Assembly: GCA_002021875.1 (NCBI GenBank)
Contig: CP018627.1
Coordinates: forward strand, 682,001 to 746,000
Direction: 5' to 3'
DNA: 64,000 nucleotides
Source: Streptomyces hygroscopicus
GTDB taxonomy: Bacteria > Actinomycetota > Actinomycetes > Streptomycetales > Streptomycetaceae
Shown: one piece after another, positions 9,154-17,816 of the stretch
Numbering within the stretch: position 1 is the stretch's first letter
Layout: each line of letters starts with the position of its first letter
The notes under the pieces: model-generated
What the model was told of the DNA's origin: nothing
The model's input: the letters and a program-made list of their open reading frames with translations, nothing else
The model's database searches: none
Made by a program: the position numbers and the translations under genes

Positions 9154-9236
9154 ATCTCAACGATCGCATAGCCCGCCATGAGTGACCGTGGCCACCGCGG
9201 GGACCCGGGGTGCGGACGCGCAGGGAGGTACGGCGG

Positions 9237-9623
9237 ATGAACAGAGCGGAGACGAGTGAGAGCCCGCTGCGGCCCCGGGACCTGGAGGAGGCCGCAGACC
9301 GGCTGTCGGAGCAGGCGGACCGGCTGCGGTCGCAGCTCGCCCGGACGGAGGAGGCCGCGTCCGCGTTGCGCGCGGACTGCGATCTCGACGCGGGGGACAC
9401 GGGTGCGAAGGCCATGACGCTCCGGGAGCTGCGCACGCGCGCGGAGGCGGACGAGGCCCTGCTGGAGCGGACCGCCGCGGCGCTCGACCGGCTGCGCGCC
9501 GGATCCTTCGGGATCTGCACGCGATGCGGCCTGCCTCAGGGCCGGGAGCGGTCGCTGGCGCTGCCCCACGCGGAGCTGTGCGTCGTATGCGCCGAGGAGC
9601 GGGAGGCGGGACCGGGCGGATGA
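9237..9623 (+). CDS. TraR/DksA-type C4 zinc-finger protein
   Basis: The 128-residue protein has a long charged N-terminal helix (about residues 10-90) and a C-terminal C4 zinc finger: GICTRCGLP and CVVCAEE give two CxxC pairs. This is the DksA/TraR arrangement, where the coiled coil reaches the RNA polymerase secondary channel. The short actinobacterial relatives are of unknown role. ATG 9237 is chosen because GGGAGG lies 8 nt upstream; an earlier in-frame GTG at 9210 lacks a ribosome site. It converges with a sigma-factor gene. Confidence 0.85.
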   Translation: MNRAETSESPLRPRDLEEAADRLSEQADRLRSQLARTEEAASALRADCDLDAGDTGAKAMTLRELRTRAEADEALLERTAAALDRLRAGSFGICTRCGLPQGRERSLALPHAELCVVCAEEREAGPGG

Positions 9624-9701
9624 GGCGCGCACCGCTCACGGTGTCCCCGCTCACAGCCTCCCCGCTCACCGCGGCTGGGCACGGGGCGGCGGTCGCCGGG
9701 G

Positions 9702-9716
9702 CGGTGGCCGCCACCG
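9702..9716. terminator. Short hairpin between DksA-like and sigma-factor genes
   Basis: CGGTGG (9702-9707) and CCACCG (9711-9716) can pair with a 3-nt loop between the two converging genes. The 120-nt gap also holds three copies of a CCGCTCAC-like word (9632-9670). Terminator function is inferred only from position. Confidence 0.3.
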
Positions 9717-9743
9717 GGAGCGCGGTCGCCGGGGGCGTGGGCG

Positions 9744-10550
9744 CTACGCGGCACGCGCGCCGACCTCCTCGCCCAGGCGGGCGCAGGTGCGGCTGATGAG
9801 CCGGGAGACATGCATCTGGGAGATGCCGAGCCGGTCGGCGATCCGGCTCTGGGTCTCGTCGCAGAAGAACCGCAGGTAGAGGATCTCCCGTTCGCGCTCG
9901 GGGAGCCTGCGCAGACAGGGCTTGAGGGATTCGCGCTGGACCACCCGCTCGTAGGAGGACTCGGTGGAGCCGAGGGTGTCCACCAGCGCGTAGCCGTCGT
10001 CCGCGCCGCGCAGTGCGGCGTCCAGCGACAGCGTACGGAAGCTCTCGAGCGCCTCCATGCCGACGAGGACGTCCTCCTCGGCCATGCCGGTGTGCCGGGC
10101 GATGTCCCTGACGCTGGGCGAACGGTCGTCCGGTGAACGGATCAGCTCCTGGACGGCGGTACGGACCCGGTTGCGCAGCTCCTGGACCCGGCGCGGCACG
10201 TGCAGGCCCCACATATGGTCGCGGAAGTGCCGCTTGACCTCGCCGACGACGGTCGGGACGGCGTAGCTCTCGAAGGCCGAACCCCGGTCCGGCTCATAGC
10301 GCTTGACCGCCTTGACCAGGCCGACCATGGCCACCTGCCGCAGATCCTCGGGCGTTTCACCGCGGTTGCGGTACTGCGAGGCGATGCGCTCGGCCATCGG
10401 CATCCAGGCCCGGACGACTTCCTCCCGCAGCGCCTCCTTCTCCGAGCCGTCCGGCAGTTCGGCGATCCGGTGGAACGCGCCGGAGGTGTCGGGGGCGTCG
10501 TCGTGCGTGTGCTTGGGGTGTGCTCGCAGATGTGCTTGTACGGCCGTCAT
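9744..10550 (-). CDS. SigB/F/G-family RNA polymerase sigma factor
   Basis: The 268-residue sigma-70-type protein has region 2 (ASQYRNRGETPEDLRQVAMVGLVKAVKRYEPDRGSAFESYAVP, with the DLxQ core-binding element), region 3 (VQELRNRVRTAVQEL) and a region 4 helix-turn-helix (ETQSRIADRLGISQMHVSRLI). This is the general-stress/developmental SigB/F/G group of Streptomyces, which is normally held by anti-sigma factors. ATG 10550 has GGGAGG 9 nt upstream. No anti-sigma gene is adjacent, though a MEDS/HATPase protein occurs at 43979-44929. It converges with the DksA-like gene and diverges from phospholipase C. Confidence 0.93.
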   Translation of the reverse strand: MTAVQAHLRAHPKHTHDDAPDTSGAFHRIAELPDGSEKEALREEVVRAWMPMAERIASQYRNRGETPEDLRQVAMVGLVKAVKRYEPDRGSAFESYAVPTVVGEVKRHFRDHMWGLHVPRRVQELRNRVRTAVQELIRSPDDRSPSVRDIARHTGMAEEDVLVGMEALESFRTLSLDAALRGADDGYALVDTLGSTESSYERVVQRESLKPCLRRLPEREREILYLRFFCDETQSRIADRLGISQMHVSRLISRTCARLGEEVGARAA

Positions 10551-10950
10551 GAGCCGGTGCCTCCCTTGGCTGTTGTCGGTGTCACCACAGGAGGACATTC
10601 CAGACAACTCGGGCGACCGTGAACACGCCTTGCCCAGCCGGGCTGTTCCCGTGGCGTGCCTCCGGTCCGAAGCACACTGCTCGCGTGCCCGTCCTCGGCT
10701 CCGCGAAACGGAGTTCGCCCCGGCGGATACCGGCTCATCCGATGCGTCATGCGTCACAACGCCCCGGGATGGGCTGGCAGGAGCCGACGGAAGCATGCGC
10801 GGGGGCCGCGGCAACGTTTCGGCCCGCGATCAAGATTTACGGAGGCTTTCCCGCCCTTTCGCCCATTTGCCGTTGTCCGTACCGTCCCGGCGGAAGAGAC
10901 TGCACCGATTCCGCTACTTCCCCTCGAACGCCACAGAAAACCGGAGCGCC
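10551..10950. promoter_or_regulatory. Divergent promoter region, sigma factor / phospholipase C
   Basis: This 400-nt stretch separates divergent genes. It holds the ribosome sites of both (GGGAGG for the sigma factor; GGAG at 10943-10946 for phospholipase C) and a more AT-rich patch near 10825-10845. I find no convincing -10/-35 pair, operator repeat or small gene. Confidence 0.4.
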
Positions 10951-13011
10951 ATGACCTCCTTCGATCGTCGACGATTCATGCAACTGGCCGGGGCCGGTGC
11001 GGCCACCTCCCTGCTCTCCGCCAGCATCGCGCGCGCCGCGGAGATACCCGCCAACCGCCGGACCGGAAGTCTGCGGGACATCGAGCACATCGTGGTGCTG
11101 ATGCAGGAAAACCGTTCCTTCGACCACTACTTCGGCAGCCTGCGCGGGGTGCGGGGATTCGGCGATCCGCGGCCGGTGCGGCTGCCCAACGGCAAGCCGG
11201 TGTGGCACCAGTCGGACGGTTCCAAGGAGGTCCTGCCGTTCCGGCCCGAGGTGAACGACCTCGGCCTGCAGTTCCTGCAGGACCTGCCGCACGGCTGGGG
11301 CGACGGCCATGTCGCGTTCAACGACGGCGCGTACGACAAGTGGATCCCCTCGAAGTCGGCCACCACCATGGCGTATCTGACGCGTGAGGACATCCCCTTC
11401 CACTACGCGCTGGCCGACGCCTTCACCATCTGCGACGCCTACCACTGCTCGTTCATCGGCTCCACGGACCCCAACCGCTACTACCTGTGGTCCGGTTACA
11501 CGGGCAACGACGGCAAGGGCGGCGGCCCGGTGCTGGACAACGCGGAGGCCGGCTACAGCTGGACCACCTACCCCGAGCGCCTGGAGAAGGCCGGGATCTC
11601 CTGGAAGATCTACCAGGACATCGGCGACGGGCTGGACGCGGACGGCGGCTGGGGCTGGATCGACGACGCCTACCGCGGCAACTACGGTGACAACTCCCTG
11701 CTCTTCTTCAACCAGTACCGCAACGCCTCGCCCGGCGACCCGCTGTACGACAAGGCCCGCACCGGCACCAACGCCAAGAACGGCGATGGTTTCTTCGACA
11801 TCCTGCGGGCCGATGTGCAGGCCGGAAAGCTGCCCCAGGTCTCCTGGATCGCGGCGCCCGAAGCCTTCACCGAGCACCCCAACTGGCCCGCCAACTACGG
11901 CGCCTGGTACATCGCGCAGGTGCTGGACGCGCTCACCTCCAACCCCGAGGTGTGGAGCAAGACCGCGCTGCTCATCACCTACGACGAGAACGACGGCTTC
12001 TTCGACCACGTGATGCCGCCGTACGCGCCCGGCGACAAGCGGGGCGGCTCGACCGTGGACACCACCGGGGAGCTGTTCCCCGGCTCCTCCTCGCAGCCCG
12101 CGGGCCCGTACGGGCTGGGGCAGCGGGTGCCGATGCTCGTGGTGTCGCCGTGGAGCAAGGGCGGCTGGGTGTGCTCGCAGACGCTGGACCACACCTCGGT
12201 CATCCGGCTCATGGAGCGGCGCTTCGGCGTCGAGGAGCCGAACATCTCGCCGTGGCGGCGGGCGGTGTCCGGCGACCTGACCGCGGCCTTCGACTTCTCA
12301 AAGACCGATGTGAAGGTCCCGGCCATGCCGGACACCAGCGGCTACCGGCCCAAGGACAACGAACGGCACCCCGACTACGTCCCGGCGCCGCCGGAGCACC
12401 CCTCGCTGCCCCGGCAGGAGCCCGGGCTGCGCCGTGCCCGGCCGCTGCCGTACGAGCTGTCGGCCGATGCCTCGACCGCCGCCGACGGCGGCCTGCGCGT
12501 CGACTTCGTCAACCACGGCCGGGGCGCCGGGGCGCACTTCCATGTGACCTCCGCGAGCCATGCGGGCGGGCCGTGGGGCTACACCGTCGAGGCGGGCAAG
12601 CGGCTGTCCGGCAGTTGGCAGCGCTCCTCGGCGGACGAGGGCGCCTATGACTTCCAGGTGCACGGTCCGGCCGGTTTCCTGCGCCACTTCACCGGCCACG
12701 CCACCGGCAGGGGCCCCGAGGTGAGCGCCCGTCACGACCGGTCGACCGGGGAGGTCAGGCTGACCCTCGTCAACCAGGGCGACGCGACGGTGCGGCTCAC
12801 CGTCACGGACGGCTACGAGGAGGAGAAGCCGGTGCACTACCGGCTCCGGCCGGGGGCGCGGGTGGTGCACACCGTGCGCACCGGGCGCAGCCACCAGTGG
12901 TACGACCTGTCGGTGGTCTCCGACCACGACAGCGGGTATCTGCGCCGGCTGGCCGGGCATGTGGAGACCGGCCGTGCGGGGATGAGCGACCCCGCGCTCT
13001 CGGCGGACTGA
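10951..13011 (+). CDS. Tat-exported phosphocholine-specific phospholipase C
   Basis: The 686-residue enzyme opens with a twin-arginine signal (FDRRRFMQLAGAGAATSLLS, cleavage after SIARA). Next comes the phosphoesterase core of the PLC/acid-phosphatase AcpA family: IEHIVVLMQENRSFDHYFGSLRGV, TDPNRYYLWSG, ITYDENDGFFDHVMPP, and HTSVIRLMERRFGV. Two C-terminal beta domains follow (from about residue 505), as in phosphocholine-specific bacterial phospholipases C. It hydrolyses phospholipid head groups outside the cell, a usual source of phosphate or a cytolytic activity. It is monocistronic. I looked for PHO-box repeats upstream and did not see a convincing one. Confidence 0.93.
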   Translation: MTSFDRRRFMQLAGAGAATSLLSASIARAAEIPANRRTGSLRDIEHIVVLMQENRSFDHYFGSLRGVRGFGDPRPVRLPNGKPVWHQSDGSKEVLPFRPEVNDLGLQFLQDLPHGWGDGHVAFNDGAYDKWIPSKSATTMAYLTREDIPFHYALADAFTICDAYHCSFIGSTDPNRYYLWSGYTGNDGKGGGPVLDNAEAGYSWTTYPERLEKAGISWKIYQDIGDGLDADGGWGWIDDAYRGNYGDNSLLFFNQYRNASPGDPLYDKARTGTNAKNGDGFFDILRADVQAGKLPQVSWIAAPEAFTEHPNWPANYGAWYIAQVLDALTSNPEVWSKTALLITYDENDGFFDHVMPPYAPGDKRGGSTVDTTGELFPGSSSQPAGPYGLGQRVPMLVVSPWSKGGWVCSQTLDHTSVIRLMERRFGVEEPNISPWRRAVSGDLTAAFDFSKTDVKVPAMPDTSGYRPKDNERHPDYVPAPPEHPSLPRQEPGLRRARPLPYELSADASTAADGGLRVDFVNHGRGAGAHFHVTSASHAGGPWGYTVEAGKRLSGSWQRSSADEGAYDFQVHGPAGFLRHFTGHATGRGPEVSARHDRSTGEVRLTLVNQGDATVRLTVTDGYEEEKPVHYRLRPGARVVHTVRTGRSHQWYDLSVVSDHDSGYLRRLAGHVETGRAGMSDPALSAD

Positions 13012-13033
13012 ACCACCGCCACCGGCTCCTCGT

Positions 13034-13073
13034 CGCGCGTCCGTCCGGCGGCTCCCCGCCGGGCGGGCGCGCG
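13034..13073 (+). terminator. Long GC-rich hairpin after phospholipase C
   Basis: Positions 13034-13051 can pair with 13056-13073 around a CTCC loop, giving an 18-bp stem with only two G-T-type positions. It lies 22 nt past the phospholipase C stop and before the convergent AraC gene. No T-tract follows. Confidence 0.7.
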
Positions 13074-13084
13074 GTGCGTCTCTC

Positions 13085-13170
13085 CGCCGCGTACGGCCCT
13101 CGTAGCCCTCGTACGCCGCAACGGGCCCTCCTAGACCTCGTACGGTCCTCATACGCCGCGTACGGCTCTC
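13085..13170. repeat. Degenerate tandem repeats (GTACGG-CTC units)
   Basis: Short imperfect units such as GTACGGCCCTC, GTAGCCCTC, GTACGCCGC, GTACGGTCCTC, ATACGCCGC and GTACGGCTCTC follow one another in the gap between converging genes. They look like replication slippage. No function is evident. Confidence 0.6.
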
Positions 13171-13200
13171 CTGCCCGCCCCGCGTGCGGGTCCCGGGCCG

Positions 13201-14091
13201 TCAGTGCCGGGTGCCCGAGGCACGGGTACGGAAGCCGGCCGGGGTCTCGCCCGCCCGGCGGCGGAAGAACTTGGTGAAGACGGTGGCGTCCGGGAAGCCG
13301 AGCCGCTCGCCGATGGCCGTGGCGGACAGATCGGTGTGCACCAGCAGCCGCTTCGCCTCGAGCAGCACCCGGTCGTCGATGAACCGCTTGGCGCCGCATC
13401 CGGCGGTGGCGCGAGTGGCACGGGTCAGGGTGCGGACGCTGTAGCCCAGCCGGGCCGCGTAGTCCTCGACCCGGTGGGTGCGGGTGTAGTCGCGCTCCAC
13501 GGCCTGCTGGAAGCGGCGGAACGCCTCGCCGGCCGCCGTGTCCCCGCTCCGGGCGCCGGGCAGATGGGCCAGCCGCAGCACCAGCACCGCGACGAGATGG
13601 CGTACCACCTCGACATGCGCCTCCAGCGGCCCGGACACCGTCCGGTACTCGCCCTCCAGCAGGTCCAGTACGCCACGGACGGCCTCGGCGTCGGCGCCTT
13701 CGGGAACCACCAGCGGGGACCGCGACACGGGCCGGTCCAGCCGGGCCACCGCGGCGGTGGCGGTGCCGAGATAGCCGGGCGGGAAGAGCACGGCGGCGCC
13801 CTCCGCGGCGCCGAGCGGGGAGCGGAACTGGTGGATCTGTCCGGGGCGCGCCCACATCCAGCCGCCCTCGGTCAGCTCGTGCTCGGTGAAGTCCACCGAA
13901 CAGCGCAGCCTCCCCGAGCGCACGGTGATCAGCTGGTGGAAGGCGAGCCGCATCGGGGCGTGGACATCGAGGCCATGGCTCCGGGCGCGGGCGGCCAGCC
14001 CGGGGAAATCCAGGACGGCCGCTCCCGGCGGGGCTCCCACGGAGGGCCGGAACGGAACCTCGGTGACATCACGGTGTCCGTTTCTGTCCAT
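13201..14091 (-). CDS. AraC-family transcriptional regulator
   Basis: The 296-residue protein has an N-terminal cupin-like sensing region (FHQLITVRSGRLRCSVDFTEHEL, GGWMWARPGQIHQF). The C-terminal AraC DNA-binding domain contains two helix-turn-helices, VEDYAARLGYSVRTLTRATRA and ATAIGERLGFPDATVFTKFFRRRAGETPAGFR. It is divergent from the vdcBCD decarboxylase operon with 137 nt between the starts, so it probably senses an aromatic acid and controls that operon (inference from position). The likely shared promoter lies in 14092-14228; I cannot assign a specific operator there. Confidence 0.9.
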   Translation of the reverse strand: MDRNGHRDVTEVPFRPSVGAPPGAAVLDFPGLAARARSHGLDVHAPMRLAFHQLITVRSGRLRCSVDFTEHELTEGGWMWARPGQIHQFRSPLGAAEGAAVLFPPGYLGTATAAVARLDRPVSRSPLVVPEGADAEAVRGVLDLLEGEYRTVSGPLEAHVEVVRHLVAVLVLRLAHLPGARSGDTAAGEAFRRFQQAVERDYTRTHRVEDYAARLGYSVRTLTRATRATAGCGAKRFIDDRVLLEAKRLLVHTDLSATAIGERLGFPDATVFTKFFRRRAGETPAGFRTRASGTRH

Positions 14092-14228
14092 AGCGCGTCC
14101 TCAGTGTACGGCTGGTGTGCCCTGGTCCGCATCTAGCGTGGAGTGCGTTGCGATGAACGGGTGACCGAAAGAGTCCCCGGATCACCGCGTCCCCTTTCCA
14201 CCGACCGCAGCCGAGGGAGCACGTCACC

Positions 14229-14837
14229 GTGCGATTGATCGTGGGCATGACAGGAACAACGGGTGCCGTGTTCGGCATCCGCCTGCTGGAGACACTGGCC
14301 GAGCTGCCCGGGGTGGAGACCCATCTGGTGCTCAGCCGCTGGGCGCGCACCACGATCGAGCTGGAGACCGGCCGCTCCGCCCGCGAGGTGGCCGAGCTCG
14401 CCGAGGTGACACACTCCCCCGAGGACCAGGGCGCCACCATCTCCTCCGGCTCCTTCCGCACCGACGGCATGATCATCGCGCCGTGCTCGATGAAGACCCT
14501 CGCCGGGATCCGCGCCGGATACGCCGACGGTCTGGTGGGGCGGGCCGCGGACGTGGTCCTCAAGGAGCGGCGCAGGCTCGTCCTCGTACCGAGGGAGACC
14601 CCGCTCAGCGAGATCCACCTCGAGAACATGCTGGCGCTCTCCCGGATGGGCGTGCGGATGGTCCCGCCCATGCCCGCCTTCTACAACCACCCCCGGTCGG
14701 TGGACGACATCGTCGACCACCTCACGGCCCGCCTCCTCGACCAGTTCGACCTGCCCGCACCCGCCGCCAAGCGGTGGGAGGGCATGCGCGCCGCCCGCGG
14801 CCCGAAGCCCACCGCCGCCGATTCCCCCGCCGCCTGA
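14229..14837 (+). CDS. vdcB: UbiX/VdcB-type flavin prenyltransferase
   Basis: The 202-residue protein begins MRLIVGMTGTTGAVFGIRLLE (GTG start, GAGGGAG upstream). It has the FMN-binding Rossmann-like start, the SSGSFRTDGMIIAPCSMKTLAGI motif, the R-E-T-PLSEIHLENML stretch and PPMPAFYNHP, all typical of UbiX/Pad1. The enzyme joins a prenyl group to FMN to make prenylated FMN, the cofactor of UbiD-type decarboxylases. It is first in an operon with vdcC and vdcD, the order of the vanillate/4-hydroxybenzoate decarboxylase genes described in Streptomyces and Bacillus. Proline-alanine tail after residue 185 is typical of actinobacterial members. Confidence 0.93.
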   Translation: MRLIVGMTGTTGAVFGIRLLETLAELPGVETHLVLSRWARTTIELETGRSAREVAELAEVTHSPEDQGATISSGSFRTDGMIIAPCSMKTLAGIRAGYADGLVGRAADVVLKERRRLVLVPRETPLSEIHLENMLALSRMGVRMVPPMPAFYNHPRSVDDIVDHLTARLLDQFDLPAPAAKRWEGMRAARGPKPTAADSPAA

Positions 14838-14870
14838 TTTCCTCCGCCCCTGCCCCCACTTGGAGTTCCC

Positions 14871-16295
14871 ATGACCTACGACGACTTCCGCGGCTTTCTC
14901 GACGCCCTCCGGAAGGAGGGGCAGTTGCTGCACATCACCGACGAGGTGATGCCGGAGCCGGACATCGCCGCCGCCGCGAACGCCGCCCCGCGCCTGGGCG
15001 GCCACGCCCCCGCCCTGTACTTCGACAACGTCAAGGGCTTCACCGACGCGCGGATCGCGCTCAATGTGCACGGCTCCTGGGCCAACCACGCGCTCGCGCT
15101 CGGCCTGCCCAAGGAGACCGGCACCAGGGAGCAGGTCGAGGAGTTCATCCGCCGCTGGGACACCTTCCCGGTCGCCCCCGAGTGGCGCGAGAACCCGATG
15201 TGGGCCGAGAACACCCTGGAGGGCGAGGACGCCGACGTCTTCCGGGTGCTTCCGCTGATCCGGCTCAACGACGGCGACGGCGGCTTCTACATCGACAAGG
15301 CGGCCGTGGTCTCCAAGGACCCGGCCGACCCCGAGCACAGCGGCAAGCAGAACGTCGGCATCTACCGCGTCGAGGTCAAGGGCAGGCGCACGCTCGCCAT
15401 CCAGCCGGTGCCGATGCATGACATCGCCCAGCATCTGCACACCGCCGAGGAGCGGGGCGAGGACCTGCCCGTGGCCATCACGCTCGGCAATGAGCCGGTG
15501 ATCTCCATCGTGGCGTCCACCCCGATGGAGTACGAGCAGAACGAGTACGAGCTGGCCGGCGCCCTGCGTGGCGCTCCCGCCCCGCTCTCCCGGGCCCCGC
15601 TCACCGGGCTGCCCGTGCCGTGGGGCAGTGAGGTGGTCATCGAGGGCGTCATCGAGGGCCGCAAGCGTGAGATCGAGGGGCCGTTCGGCGAGTTCACCGG
15701 CCACTACTCCGGTGGCCGGAACATGCCCGTCATCCGCATCGACCGGATCTCGTACCGCACCGACCCGATCTTCGAACACCTCTACCTCGGCATGCCGTGG
15801 ACCGAGGTGGACTATCTGATCGCCGCCAACACCTGTGTGCCGCTGTACAAGCAACTGCGCCGCGACTTCCCCGAGGTCCAGGCGGTCAACGCGATGTACA
15901 CCCACGGACTGGTCGTCATCGTGTCCACCAAGAAGCGCTACGGCGGTTTCGCCAAGGCCGTCGGCATGCGGGTGCTGACCACTCCGCACGGCCTCGGCTA
16001 CGCGGCCACCGTGATCGTGGTGGACGAGGACGTCGACCCGTTCAACCTCCCCCAGGTGATGTGGGCGCTGTCCACGAAGATGAACCCGGCCGGCGATCTG
16101 GTCCAGATCCCCAATCTGCCGGTGCTGGAACTGGCCCCGCAGGCCGTCACGCCCGGTATCACCGACAAGCTCATCCTCGACGCCACCACCCCCGTCGCCC
16201 CCGACCGCCGCGGCACCTACGGCACCCAGGTGCGCGATCTGCCCGAGGCGGCCGAGTGGCTGGCCCGGCTGCAGAAGCTCACCGCCGCCCGCTGA
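14871..16295 (+). CDS. vdcC: UbiD-family non-oxidative hydroxyarylic acid decarboxylase, subunit C
   Basis: This 474-residue UbiD-family protein has the N-terminal MTYDDFRGFLDALRKEGQL, a prFMN-binding middle part (KQNVGIYRVEVKGRRTLAIQ) and the diagnostic REIEGPFGEFTGHYSGG containing the catalytic Glu residues. It uses prenylated FMN to decarboxylate vanillate or 4-hydroxybenzoate reversibly, giving guaiacol or phenol. The gene lies 33 nt after vdcB and 32 nt before vdcD. Length and gene order match VdcC/BsdC. Whether vanillate or 4-hydroxybenzoate is the natural substrate cannot be told from sequence. Confidence 0.94.
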   Translation: MTYDDFRGFLDALRKEGQLLHITDEVMPEPDIAAAANAAPRLGGHAPALYFDNVKGFTDARIALNVHGSWANHALALGLPKETGTREQVEEFIRRWDTFPVAPEWRENPMWAENTLEGEDADVFRVLPLIRLNDGDGGFYIDKAAVVSKDPADPEHSGKQNVGIYRVEVKGRRTLAIQPVPMHDIAQHLHTAEERGEDLPVAITLGNEPVISIVASTPMEYEQNEYELAGALRGAPAPLSRAPLTGLPVPWGSEVVIEGVIEGRKREIEGPFGEFTGHYSGGRNMPVIRIDRISYRTDPIFEHLYLGMPWTEVDYLIAANTCVPLYKQLRRDFPEVQAVNAMYTHGLVVIVSTKKRYGGFAKAVGMRVLTTPHGLGYAATVIVVDEDVDPFNLPQVMWALSTKMNPAGDLVQIPNLPVLELAPQAVTPGITDKLILDATTPVAPDRRGTYGTQVRDLPEAAEWLARLQKLTAAR

Positions 16296-16327
16296 CCACA
16301 CCGCCCCACACCACGGAAGGACTTCGG

Positions 16328-16591
16328 ATGTCCGACACCATGCCCCTGTGCCCGCGCTGTGCCCACGAGACGATCGAGCACATCACCGGCTCCCCCGTCC
16401 CCGGCGTCTGGGAGGTGCTCCAGTGCGGGCGGTGCCTGTACATGTGGCGCACCACCGAGCCCGCACGGCGCACCCGGCGCGACGCCTACCCCGAGGAGTT
16501 CATGCTGACGCCCGAGGACATCGGCACCGCGCCGGAGGTCCCGGCCGTTCCGCCACTGCGCATGCCCGGCGCCGGGGCGGCTACCAGGTGA
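16328..16591 (+). CDS. vdcD: VdcD-type small subunit of hydroxyarylic acid decarboxylase
   Basis: The 87-residue protein has two CxxC pairs (LCPRCAHET and LQCGRCLYMW) followed by the TTEPARRTRRDAYPEEF segment, exactly the pattern of VdcD/BsdD proteins. These are the third, small component of the decarboxylase and probably bind a metal. GGAAGG precedes ATG 16328. Its last 11 nt overlap the end of the convergent P450 gene (16581-16591), so no terminator fits between the two transcription units and antisense read-through is likely. Confidence 0.92.
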   Translation: MSDTMPLCPRCAHETIEHITGSPVPGVWEVLQCGRCLYMWRTTEPARRTRRDAYPEEFMLTPEDIGTAPEVPAVPPLRMPGAGAATR

Positions 16592-17816
16592 CGGGGAGTT
16601 CGTAGACTCCGTAGATCACCGCGTCGTACTTGAAGGGGATGTCCGCCAGGTCCGTCGCCATCCGCAGGGTGGGGACGCGGCGGAGGAGGGTGGGGTAGAC
16701 CACCTGGAGTTCCATCCGGGCCAGCGGCTGGCCGAGGCAGTGATGGGTGCCCACGCCGAACGCCTGGTGGTGGCGGGCGTCCCGGCCGATGTCCAGCCGG
16801 TCCGGCTCGGGGAAGACGGCCGGGTCCCGGTTGGCCAGTTCGCCGAGGAGGATCACCCCTTCGCCGGCCCGGATGGTCCGGTCGGCGATCTCGATGTCCT
16901 CCAGCGCCGTCCGGCGGCGTCCGAGGTGGACGACGCTGAGGTAGCGCAGGAGTTCCTCCACCGCGGAGGCGATCACCTTGGGGTCGTCGGCCTCGCGGAC
17001 GCGGTCGAGCTGTTCGGGGTGCTGGAGCAGCAGCAGCGTCCCCATGGTGATCATATTGGCGGTGGTCTCGTGTCCGCCGAGGAGCAGCAGCACGCCCATC
17101 GCGGCGGCCTCGCGGCGGGTCAGCTCGCCCGCCGCGATCTGCCGACCGAGGCCGGAGAGCAGATCGTCACCCGGCTTGGCGACCTTCTCCCCCACCAACT
17201 GGTCCAGGTACTCGTAGAGGTTGGTGTGCGCGGCGCTCCGCTCCTCGGGCGTGGCCACGGCGGAGACGAGGACCTTGCTGTTCGTCTGGAAGAACGCGTG
17301 GTCCTCGTACGGGACGCCCAGCATCTCGGAGATCACCAGCGAGGGAAGCGGCAGTGCGAGCGCCTGGACCAGATCGGCCGGTTTCGGCCCGGCCAGCATG
17401 CGGGTGATGAAGTCGTCCACCATCTCTTGTACGACGGGGCGCATCGCCTCGACCCGCTTGATGGTGAAGGCGCCGCTGACCATGCGGCGCAGCCGGGCGT
17501 GTTCCGGATCGTCCATGCCGACGAAGCTGAGGTCGGTGGCTTCCCGTTTGCCGCCCGTGTGCGGCACGGGGCTCGGAAAGCCGGGGTGGGAGAAGTCGGC
17601 GCTGAGCCGGGGGTCGGAGAGCAGGGTCTTCTGCTCGGCGTGGCCCGTCACCACCCAGGGGGTGCTGTCGTTCCAGGACCGGACCCGGGTCAGCGGGCCC
17701 CACTGCGCCAGGCCGCGCAGCTCCGGGGACGGGTCGAAGGGGCAGGCCGCGGCGCGCGGCTGGGGGAAGGCGGGGATCTCGGCCGGCGCGTCGCCGGTCA
17801 CGGGCGAGGTGGTCAT
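16581..17816 (-). CDS. Cytochrome P450, CYP105-like
   Basis: This 411-residue soluble bacterial P450 has the I-helix oxygen-activation motif LLLLGGHETTANM, the K-helix EELLRYL (ExxR) and the heme loop FGVGTHHCLGQPLAR with Cys360 as the iron ligand. C-helix residues are in DDPEHARLRRMVSGAFT. The sequence resembles CYP105-type Streptomyces P450s with broad substrate range. It is translationally coupled (ATGA) to the upstream TetR regulator, so the regulator likely controls it in response to the substrate. No ferredoxin gene is next to it; the ferredoxin/reductase pair at 2829-4264 could serve it (inference). Confidence 0.94.
   Translation of the reverse strand: MTTSPVTGDAPAEIPAFPQPRAAACPFDPSPELRGLAQWGPLTRVRSWNDSTPWVVTGHAEQKTLLSDPRLSADFSHPGFPSPVPHTGGKREATDLSFVGMDDPEHARLRRMVSGAFTIKRVEAMRPVVQEMVDDFITRMLAGPKPADLVQALALPLPSLVISEMLGVPYEDHAFFQTNSKVLVSAVATPEERSAAHTNLYEYLDQLVGEKVAKPGDDLLSGLGRQIAAGELTRREAAAMGVLLLLGGHETTANMITMGTLLLLQHPEQLDRVREADDPKVIASAVEELLRYLSVVHLGRRRTALEDIEIADRTIRAGEGVILLGELANRDPAVFPEPDRLDIGRDARHHQAFGVGTHHCLGQPLARMELQVVYPTLLRRVPTLRMATDLADIPFKYDAVIYGVYELPVTW

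Noticed and set aside
9620..9796. 58-codon ORF overlapping the DksA-like stop with ATGA
   Set aside because: Low-complexity PLT/AVAG sequence, runs antisense into the sigma-factor gene, no ribosome site beyond chance; not supported as a gene.
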